Source: Nostoc piscinale CENA21
GTDB taxonomy: Bacteria; Cyanobacteriota; Cyanobacteriia; Cyanobacteriales; Nostocaceae
DNA length: 64,000 bases
Assembly (NCBI RefSeq): GCF_001298445.1
Contig: NZ_CP012036.1
Location: 1,429,263-1,493,262 of the forward strand
Direction of reading: 5' to 3'
Part shown: positions 18,463 to 25,540 of the stretch, in pieces
Layout of the letters: each line of letters opens with the position of its first letter
Numbering within the stretch: the first letter of the stretch is position 1
Made by a program: the position numbers and the translations under genes
Notes under the pieces: model-generated
Databases searched by the model: none
What the model saw: only the letters and a program-made list of their open reading frames with translations
Told to the model about the DNA's origin: nothing

Positions 18463-18768
18463 ATGTCAAACTCAACCCCTCCCGTTGAGCCTGCTGTTTT
18501 AGTCACCATTATTGGCGAAACTGTACTCAAAGACAGAATTGTTAAGTTGCTAAAAAATTACAATGTTAGCGGCTATACTATTAGTCAAGTCCAGGGTGAA
18601 GGCGGTCATGGAAGACGCTTGGGAGACTTAGCTGGGTACAACACTAATATTGAAATCAAGACCATAGTTTCATTAGAAACATCAGATGCAATCTTATGTG
18701 TCCTCAAAGAAGAGCAAGGTAAGCACGCTTTGATTGCTTTTCGCCACAATATAGAAGGCTTTTATTGA
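18463..18768 (+). CDS. PII-like signalling protein
   Basis: The 101-residue protein has the ferredoxin-like pattern of the PII superfamily. AVLVTIIGETVLKDRIVKLLKNYNVSGYTIS corresponds to beta1-alpha1-beta2 and is followed by a glycine-rich T-loop-like region (GEGGHGRR). The C-terminal half (IEIKTIVSLETSDAILCVLKEE) is the second beta-alpha-beta unit. It lacks the GlnB signature with Tyr51, so it belongs with the divergent PII-like proteins (SbtB/CPII-type) that bind adenine nucleotides. No transporter gene such as sbtA or bicA is adjacent, so its target is unknown. GGAG lies 10 bases before the ATG. Confidence 0.65.
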   Translation: MSNSTPPVEPAVLVTIIGETVLKDRIVKLLKNYNVSGYTISQVQGEGGHGRRLGDLAGYNTNIEIKTIVSLETSDAILCVLKEEQGKHALIAFRHNIEGFY

Positions 18769-18892
18769 TTAAATGTTTCTCAAGGAAAGTGATAGGTAAT
18801 TCACAACCTTGATATGACTAGCTTGAATATTAGATAACTAATTGTCATGCTCAGTACCATTACAGAATAAATAGTTGCCAGGTGTATCAAGT

Positions 18893-19157
18893 ATGGAAAC
18901 TACTGAAAATTTAATTCCCGAATTTGAAAAATTATTTAGACAAAAATTACAACTAAATAATTGTAAGCTCAGAAAAAAAAAGGCAAGAGAATAATTATGA
19001 AATAATTACTCCGGCTAAAGATATTTTTTTGATGTACTGGAGTAACTTCCCAGAAATTAAGTTGGTATATCAGGCGGTAGGAATACGTACACAGCAAACT
19101 GTAGTTTACGAGCGAGCAATTCGCGCTCATATTGATTTTTGTCTGAGTAGCATCTAA
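18893..19157 (+). pseudogene. Small conserved-looking ORF frameshifted at A9
   Basis: From ATG 18893 the frame reads METTENLIPEFEKLFRQKL and stops after RKKKARE. Removing one A from the A9 run at 18973-18981 joins it to a second open stretch (RQENNYEIITPAKDIF, then LMYWSNFPEIKLVYQAVGI, ending IDFCLSSI, stop 19155-19157). The result is about 87 residues. The joined frame has a normal amino-acid mix and uses the whole gap before infC. I do not recognise the family. It is one of five genes here with the same homopolymer +1 lesion. Confidence 0.55.
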
Positions 19158-19258
19158 GCAAGTAAGATGATGAGTACTGCATCAGCAAGCTAAACACAAG
19201 ACAATTCAGCGTTCTCCCGGTCTTAATATAGTAGAAAGAACGCTGAATATATTTTAAT

Positions 19259-19750
19259 TTAAGCAGGCATAATTTGAACAATCAGTGCGCGTTTATCAAG
19301 CGACTGGACTTTACCAGCTTGACCCAAATCATTGACAATGCGGTCTAGCATATCCCCAGCCTGCTGACGATATTGATTTTCTCGACCTCTTAAACGAATC
19401 GCAAATTTTACTGAATCGCCTTTACTTAACCACTGAAGTGCTTGATTAATACGCAAATTATAATCACCCGCACCAACATTAGGACGGAACCGAACTTCTT
19501 TTACAGTAGGTCTAGCACTTGAACCTTGGCGTTTCTTCTTTTGATACTGAAGTTTGCCATAATTAAGAATCTTTGCTACTGGAGTATCTTCGTTTTGGGA
19601 GACTATCACTAAGTCAAGCTCAACACTCTCCGCTAACTTGAGTGCTTCAGAAGTGGCTATCAAACCACGATTATTATTTTCATGGTCAATCAAGAAGACT
19701 TGAGGTGACTTGATTTGCGAGTTAATTAGCTGCTTTTGAACTACGATAAT
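19259..19750 (-). CDS. infC: Translation initiation factor IF-3-like protein, probable AUU start
   Basis: The product is 163 residues and has both IF-3 domains. IF3-N is NSQIKSPQVFLID...LIATSEALKLAESVELDLVIVS...PVAKILNYGKLQYQKKK. IF3-C is VKEVRFRPNVGAGDYNLRINQALQWLSKGDSVKFAIRLRGRE. The only ATG/GTG/TTG candidate is TTG at 19693, which would remove the first IF3-N strand. The frame is open back to a TGA at 19760-19762, and ATT at 19748-19750 lies 5 bases after GAGG. AUU is the classical autoregulatory start of infC in other bacteria, so I choose it. The sequence diverges from the longer cyanobacterial IF-3 that I know (NERIRFPKIRVID type), so it is probably a paralogue. Confidence 0.82.
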   Translation of the reverse strand: MIVVQKQLINSQIKSPQVFLIDHENNNRGLIATSEALKLAESVELDLVIVSQNEDTPVAKILNYGKLQYQKKKRQGSSARPTVKEVRFRPNVGAGDYNLRINQALQWLSKGDSVKFAIRLRGRENQYRQQAGDMLDRIVNDLGQAGKVQSLDKRALIVQIMPA

Positions 19751-19921
19751 TTTTTCCTCTCAATTATTCAACGCTTTGCCTTGCAAGTATTACTAAGGTA
19801 ACACAAGTACTATCTATACTTCTTCAGCCATCTGGCATAAAATACTTAGTGTTTATTGCCTCACTGCAACTGCCCAAGATACTATCATTATTTTGTACAT
19901 TTGCGCTGCTAGAATCTTAGT

Positions 19922-20179
19922 TTATTGCGGCAAGTTATCTGTGTTGAGTTCTCCAGTAACATCTACTGTACCTGAATCCTTGACATCGCTGCTTAATACT
20001 TCTTTAGTAAAATATTTTAAAGTCGAAGCTAAAGCTAATTGAGCAGCTACTTGATAAGCAAGTTCTTGAGAAATTTCTGGTTGTTGATTTAATAATAACT
20101 CAACAAAGCTTTCAAAATCACGCATTACGGAATATCTATGTAATGCCGCTTTTTTATCGATAAGATTAAATTTTTTCAT
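19922..20179 (-). CDS. Small hypothetical protein
   Basis: This 85-residue protein is read from ATG 20179 (MKKFNLIDKKAALHRYSVMRDF). It has a helical middle (SFVELLLNQQPEISQELAYQVAAQLALASTLKYF) and an acidic tail. The ATG overlaps the end of the upstream small gene by 14 bases, so the two are translationally coupled. I prefer this start because upstream codons are lysine-rich and overlap the neighbour. No family is recognised. Confidence 0.5.
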   Translation of the reverse strand: MKKFNLIDKKAALHRYSVMRDFESFVELLLNQQPEISQELAYQVAAQLALASTLKYFTKEVLSSDVKDSGTVDVTGELNTDNLPQ

Positions 20180-20348
20180 CAATTTTATCTTTAGCTTCTT
20201 TTTCTGCTTCTTCAATCGAATTAGCAAATCCACTGTTATGACATAGTTCGCCATAAATCTTATAGTAATAAGCTTTGCGGCTTAATGCTTCTTCTGCAAT
20301 GATGATTGAATGAAATTTGTATTCAATTTTGTAACTATTGGGTTCCAT
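20166..20348 (-). CDS. Small hypothetical protein, upstream partner
   Basis: This 60-residue protein (MEPNSYKIEYKFHSIIIAEEALS...YKIYGELCHNSGFANSIEEAEKEAKDKIDEKI) starts at ATG 20348. It has a beta-rich N terminus and a charged C-terminal helix. It overlaps the following gene by 14 bases, a typical coupled arrangement. Function is unknown. The tight overlap and clean start make it more likely real than chance. Confidence 0.5.
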   Translation of the reverse strand: MEPNSYKIEYKFHSIIIAEEALSRKAYYYKIYGELCHNSGFANSIEEAEKEAKDKIDEKI

Positions 20349-20543
20349 AAATAAATATATAATTTTACATAATTACCGAAACATTGTTTGCAAGCTATAA
20401 TTTTAGGTTCTTGTTAATAAACAGAAGTTTTATGCAAAAATTTATATCTCATCTTTAAGATTAACATGAGATTTAATAACTTTGCAGAATATATTTATTC
20501 AACTTTATTTAATTATTTACTGTTGAGTTTTTTAATCAATATT

Positions 20544-22466
20544 TTATCGCTGCATTCGCCAAATTTTGATACTTTTGTCACTACTACCACTAATTAAAGT
20601 TTGGGAATCAGGACTAAAAACTACAGAATAAACAGTGGTGGTATGACCTGTCAGTGTCTTAATTAATTTACCATCATTTAAATTCCATAGTTTAATTGTT
20701 GTATCACCGCTACCACTAGCTAAAGTTTTACCATCTGGGCTAATGGCGACAGCAAAAACTTCGGCATTGTGGCCTGTTAGTGTCCGAATTAATTCACCTG
20801 TTGTTAAATTCCAAATTTTAATCGTTTTATCATTACTACTACTCACTAAAGTCTGCCCATCTCTACTAATAGCTAAAGCAATTACAGCATCATCATGACC
20901 AGGAATTGTCCGAATTAATTCTCCTGTGGTTAAATTCCAAATTTTAATCGTTTTATCATTACTACCACTAACTAATGTTTTGCTATCAGGAGTAATTGCT
21001 AATGACATTACAGAACTAGTATGGCTGGTAAGCGTATTAATTAACTGACCAGTTTTTAAGTTCCACAACTTGATAGTTTTATCTCCACTACCACTAATTA
21101 AAGTTTGCCCATTGGGTGTAATGGCTATCGACCAAACTGCGCCTTGATGCCCTTTAAGTGTATGAATTAACTGCTCAGTTGCAAAATTCCAAATTTTAAT
21201 TGTCTGGTCATTACTACTACTGGCTAAAATTTGTTCATCTGGACTAATAGCTACAGCAATTACACCACTGTTATGAGCAGATATTTCCCGAATTAAGCTG
21301 TTGTCTGTTAAATTCCAAAATTTGATGGATTTGTCACTACTACCACTGACTAGAGTTTTACCATCTTGAGTAATTGCTAGGGTTTTAACGTAGTTATTGT
21401 GAGCGTTAAGAGTTTTATCTAGTTGCAGATGCTCGATTTTATTATGATGTAGGAATGATAGTTTTGGTAATTGAGATAAACCATAACTCAACACTCCGCC
21501 AAGAAATAAGAGAGTGGCAAAAGTGATGATTCTAGGAAATCTAGAAGTCTGGGTGGTTTTGGGTACGGTTGCCTGTTCTAGTTGGATTAACTGCTGTAAA
21601 ATATTTTCAGCAGTCTGTGGTCGATCTGCGGCTTTTCTCGCCATCAAGTTATCTAATAAATCGGCAAATTTGGGTGACACATCGGCAGATGAACGCCAGT
21701 TTAAAATATCTTCACGGGCGTTGTAAAATCTCAGTGGATATTGTGCCGTTAGTAAATAAACAAAAGTCCTGCCTATGGCGAAGAAATCTGATTGGGGTAC
21801 AGCTTGACCACTGGCTTGTTCTGGTGCAGTATACCCGGCTGAAAATACGGCTGTAATGCGATTACCTTCACCTAATTTGGCTAAATAAGTATGGGTGGCA
21901 TCTCTCGCAGTGCCGAAATCAATTAAAACTAATTGGCCATTATTTCTTACCATGATATTGGCTGGTTTGATATCACGATGAAACCAGCCTCGGCTATGGA
22001 CTATATTTAAGATTTCTGCTAGTTGCTTTAACCAGGCGATCGCTTGTTTTTCCGAAATCGGCTGATAACTTTGTTGTTGTAACCATTCTTCTAAATTGAC
22101 ACCATCAATTTTCTCCATGACTAAACAATGGAGTTTGAATCCATCGCTAGTTTGATATTGAAAATAACCGTCAATCTTGGGGATTCCCGGATGATTTAAT
22201 TGGCTTAGAACGTTCACCTCTTTCTGAAAGAGTTCCACCGCTTTGGAGTGGTCGTTGAGGTGTTCTTTTAAGACTTTGAGAATTTTGGGCGTATTTCTGG
22301 TGTAGACTTCATAGATTTTGCCAAAGCTAGTTTTATCACTTAACAGGCGCATAACCCGATAGTGGTCTTCTAAAAGTATTTGGGAACCACAACTTTGACA
22401 AAAGCGGTGATGATCATTATTCGGGTTTTCTGGATTAGAACAAAAAGGGTTGATGCACAGGCTCAT
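20544..22466 (-). CDS. Zinc-ribbon Ser/Thr protein kinase with C-terminal WD40 propeller
   Basis: The 640-residue protein has an N-terminal CX4C...FCQSC zinc ribbon (residues 4-26) and a kinase domain (about 36-300). The kinase has beta3 Lys (KILKVL), FHRDIKPANI (Asp165, Asn170) and LIDFGTARD, so it should be active. The glycine loop is poor (SDKTSFGKIYEV). A membrane helix (about 312-330) is followed by seven WD40 repeats to the C terminus, each with a GHxxxV...SPDGxTLxSGSxDxTIKxWNL pattern. The repeats are very alike, suggesting recent internal duplication. It is a paralogue of the degenerate kinase at 15054-16760. The propeller would be a sensing or binding platform. Confidence 0.93.
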   Translation of the reverse strand: MSLCINPFCSNPENPNNDHHRFCQSCGSQILLEDHYRVMRLLSDKTSFGKIYEVYTRNTPKILKVLKEHLNDHSKAVELFQKEVNVLSQLNHPGIPKIDGYFQYQTSDGFKLHCLVMEKIDGVNLEEWLQQQSYQPISEKQAIAWLKQLAEILNIVHSRGWFHRDIKPANIMVRNNGQLVLIDFGTARDATHTYLAKLGEGNRITAVFSAGYTAPEQASGQAVPQSDFFAIGRTFVYLLTAQYPLRFYNAREDILNWRSSADVSPKFADLLDNLMARKAADRPQTAENILQQLIQLEQATVPKTTQTSRFPRIITFATLLFLGGVLSYGLSQLPKLSFLHHNKIEHLQLDKTLNAHNNYVKTLAITQDGKTLVSGSSDKSIKFWNLTDNSLIREISAHNSGVIAVAISPDEQILASSSNDQTIKIWNFATEQLIHTLKGHQGAVWSIAITPNGQTLISGSGDKTIKLWNLKTGQLINTLTSHTSSVMSLAITPDSKTLVSGSNDKTIKIWNLTTGELIRTIPGHDDAVIALAISRDGQTLVSSSNDKTIKIWNLTTGELIRTLTGHNAEVFAVAISPDGKTLASGSGDTTIKLWNLNDGKLIKTLTGHTTTVYSVVFSPDSQTLISGSSDKSIKIWRMQR

Positions 22467-22587
22467 ATCAAGCTACAGGCAGAATGTATCAGTAGTATAC
22501 GTTGTGTTGAGTTTAGAGTCATTTGTCATAAGTGAATCTATCTTACTTATCACCCCAACTCGGTGTTTCTACGCTATAAGAATAATA

Positions 22588-24405
22588 ATGGGGACTAAAA
22601 AAGTAAGAAACACTCTGCGACAATCTCTGTCTGTCTTTCGCTACAGTGGACGGGCGATAAATTTAGTGTGGACTACCAGCCGTGGTTTAACGCTGAGTTT
22701 GGCGACCTTAACTTTAGTAGCTGGACTTTTACCAGCTGCGATCGCCTACATTGGTAAACTGATTGTAGATGCTGTGTTATTGGCGGCGCAAGGTAATGCC
22801 GTCGGTGGTTATCACCCTTTATGGTATGTTGGCTTAGAAGCGATCGCAGTTATTTTATTAGCCGGTAGTCAACGCGGTTTGCTTGTTTGTCAATCTTTAC
22901 TGCGGGTTTTACTCGCTCAACGGGTAAATGTTCTCATCTTAGAAAAAGCCCTGACTTTAGAACTACCCCAGTTTGAAGATTCAGAATTTTACGACAAACT
23001 CACCAATGCAAGGCGCGAAGCCTCAGTCCGTCCCCTTTCTCTCGTCAACCGCACATTTGGCTTAGTTCAAAACGCCTTGTCGCTTGTTACCTACGGTGTA
23101 TTGTTAGTCAAATTTTCCATTTGGGCAGTCATAGTTTTAATCGTAGCAGCCATGCCTGCATTCATTGCCGAAACTAGATTTGCTGGTGAAGCCTTTCGCT
23201 TATTTAGTTGGCGTGCGCCGGAAACTCGTCAACAGCACTATATCGAAAATCTCTTAGCACGAGAAGACTTTGCAACGGAAATCAAACTCTACCAGCTAGG
23301 AGAAATGCTGTTAGAACGTTACCGCGAAGTTTTTCATCAACTTTTCGGCGAAGACAAAGACTTAACTCTGCGTCGAGGACTTTGGGGATATCTGCTGAGT
23401 TTAGTTAGTACTGGTGCTTTTTACATCGCCTACGCTTGGATAGTTTTAGAAGCAGTGGCGGGAAAAATTTCGTTGGGAGATATGACTATGTATCTCACTG
23501 TGTTTCGTCAAGGACAATCTACTTTTTCTAACGCCCTGACTTCCATTGGTGGGATGTACGAGGATAACTTATATTTATCTAATCTCTACGACTTTCTTGA
23601 AGAGAAAGTTACTCAGCCTTGGGGTTACGCTACCAAAGGTTTATCGCCTCAAGATGGGGTTCGCTTTGAGAATGTCTCTTTTACTTATCCTGGTAGTAAT
23701 AAACCAGCTTTAAAAAATATCTCTCTACATTTAAAACCAGGAGAAAAACTCGCAATTGTTGGTGAAAATGGTTCCGGGAAAACTACTTTAATTAAACTGC
23801 TAACTCGACTTTACACACCAGATTCCGGGCGAATTTTATTAGATGGTTTAGATTTACAAGAATGGGATGTTGATATTTTACGGCGGCGCATTGGTGTAAT
23901 TTTTCAAAATTTTGTGCGTTATCAATTCACCGTTGGGGAGAATATTGGTGTTGGTGATGTTAAAAATCTCGAAGATAAACATCGTTGGCAAATTGCAGCC
24001 CAAAAAGGATTAGCCCATTCTTTTATTGAAAAATTACCGCAAAGCTTTCAAACTCAACTCGGACGCTGGTTTAAAGGTGGACAAGAATTATCTGGTGGAC
24101 AGTGGCAAAAAATTGCCCTTGCTCGTGCTTTTATGCGAACTCAAGCAGATATTTTAGTGTTAGATGAGCCTACATCGGCTATTGATGCTCAAGCTGAATT
24201 TGAAATTTTTAATCATTTTCGTAGCTTGACACAAAATCAAATGGTGTTTTTGATTTCTCACCGCTTTTCTACTGTTAGAATGGCTGACAAAATTGTGGTG
24301 ATTGAATATGGCGAAGTCAAGGAACAAGGTACCCATGAAGAGTTACTGAAATCTGGGGGAATTTACGCCAAGTTATTTTTATTGCAAGCAGCAGGTTATC
24401 AGTAG
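22588..24405 (+). CDS. ABC transporter, fused permease and ATPase (exporter type)
   Basis: The 605-residue half-transporter starts at ATG 22588 (MGTKKVRNTLRQSL); an upstream in-frame ATG at 22450 lies inside the neighbouring kinase and is unlikely. Membrane helices fill residues about 35-320. The nucleotide-binding domain (about 360-600) has Walker A GENGSGKTT, signature LSGGQ, Walker B ILVLDEPTS and the H-loop LISHRFST. It is an exporter-type (type IV fold) ABC protein that would work as a dimer. The substrate is unknown; no precursor peptide or accessory gene is adjacent. It is divergent from the WD40 kinase, 121 bases away. Confidence 0.88.
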   Translation: MGTKKVRNTLRQSLSVFRYSGRAINLVWTTSRGLTLSLATLTLVAGLLPAAIAYIGKLIVDAVLLAAQGNAVGGYHPLWYVGLEAIAVILLAGSQRGLLVCQSLLRVLLAQRVNVLILEKALTLELPQFEDSEFYDKLTNARREASVRPLSLVNRTFGLVQNALSLVTYGVLLVKFSIWAVIVLIVAAMPAFIAETRFAGEAFRLFSWRAPETRQQHYIENLLAREDFATEIKLYQLGEMLLERYREVFHQLFGEDKDLTLRRGLWGYLLSLVSTGAFYIAYAWIVLEAVAGKISLGDMTMYLTVFRQGQSTFSNALTSIGGMYEDNLYLSNLYDFLEEKVTQPWGYATKGLSPQDGVRFENVSFTYPGSNKPALKNISLHLKPGEKLAIVGENGSGKTTLIKLLTRLYTPDSGRILLDGLDLQEWDVDILRRRIGVIFQNFVRYQFTVGENIGVGDVKNLEDKHRWQIAAQKGLAHSFIEKLPQSFQTQLGRWFKGGQELSGGQWQKIALARAFMRTQADILVLDEPTSAIDAQAEFEIFNHFRSLTQNQMVFLISHRFSTVRMADKIVVIEYGEVKEQGTHEELLKSGGIYAKLFLLQAAGYQ

Positions 24406-24690
24406 ATTGATAACAGTCTAGACAATTGTTAATTGATTGATAACGATAAATATTTACGTCTAAACTACTTATAAAAATATGTAGATTTGATAAAGTAAAT
24501 ACAAAGATATCTCAAAATACATATCGTATATTTACTTATTTGTGCTTAAATCACAATAATGAAATGCTGCTTTTCATGCAGCAACAACAGGGTTAATACT
24601 GAATCGCATAAAGTTCGGTACGCATCTTTAATTATGGGTTTTTCAAATTTTATCTTTGCAATTAATTGCAAAGATTAGTTAAATAATGAG

Positions 24691-25444
24691 ATGAGTTTTT
24701 CCATGATTAACAATGCTTTGAAGAAAGTTGCCGGAGCAGCGACATTAATTACTCTTGCAGCTACTATGATGCCAGATGCTGCTCAAGCTCAAAGAGCGCG
24801 TTATTCTGGTGCTTCAATGAACGGCCCAGTCGTTACTTTTGATGTAAACACTACTGTTACTGAATCCTTACCTGGTTTAGGCAATGACAATTTAGGATAT
24901 TTTCTAGGAGCAGTTCAAAATTTTAATATTACAGTGGCTAATTCTGATATAAATAATTTAGCCATTTGTGGTCAAGATCCTTGTCCATTAGGAAACTTAA
25001 CTGTTAGGAGATTGACGACTGAAACTGGTGGGAATACTATCAGTGATCTGAATATTGATGGTGGATCTGAGGTTACGTTAGATTTCTTAAGGGATTTCTT
25101 AGATCCATCTGAATCTGAAATCAATTTTTTTTTCGGGTAACGTCTTGAGGTATGATGTTAGCCTTTTGGCAGGAACACCTAGTAATCAGCCTGACGTAAT
25201 TTGGTTTATTCAGTCTGATGATTCTAGGCTGATTAATAATTTAACAGGTTTCGGCGGAGTTAATAGAATTTTCGGTATATTTCCTCGTCAGATTAATGGC
25301 GGTGGAACATTTGCTATTGACCAGCAAAACAGTAGTCAACCAGTTCCCGAACCATCTACTGTTGCAGCTAGTTTACTGAGTATAGGCGCTTTGGGGATGA
25401 GATCGCTACTGCAACACCGCAAGCGCCTGAAAAAGGTGTCCTAA
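24691..25444 (+). pseudogene. PEP-CTERM secreted protein, frameshifted at T9
   Basis: The composite is about 250 residues. The first part (24691-25140) has a signal peptide (AGAATLITLAATMMPDAAQAQ) and ends FFFG. The second continues as SGNVLRYDVSLLAGTPSN and ends with a PEP-CTERM signal: VPEPSTVAASLLSIGALGM followed by a basic tail RKRLKKVS. The frame is lost in the T9 run 25125-25133; T8 restores INFFSGNVLRYD. PEP-CTERM proteins are sorted by exosortase/cyanoexosortase and tend to be extracellular. No sorting enzyme is in the window. The next gene is a large secreted exoprotein, but a strong hairpin separates them. Confidence 0.75.
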
Positions 25445-25465
25445 CTTTTAACTTTTCCTCAAAAA

Positions 25466-25504
25466 CATAGATCCCCGACTTTTTCAAAAAGTCGGGGATC
25501 TATG
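25466..25504. terminator. Perfect 19-bp hairpin with one-base loop
   Basis: CATAGATCCCCGACTTTTT (25466-25484) pairs perfectly with AAAAAGTCGGGGATCTATG (25486-25504). It lies 22 bases after the PEP-CTERM stop. The CCCCGACTT...AAGTCGGGG core also occurs, diverged, at 3816-3848. It probably ends transcription and is also a dispersed element. Confidence 0.75.
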
Positions 25505-25540
25505 TCTCTCGATTTTTATGTAGTTTAAGGTGCGATCGCC

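Noticed and set aside
22450..22587. N-terminal extension of the ABC transporter
   Set aside because: It overlaps the start of the divergent kinase and its sequence is unlike an exporter N terminus; ATG 22588 starts a normal one.
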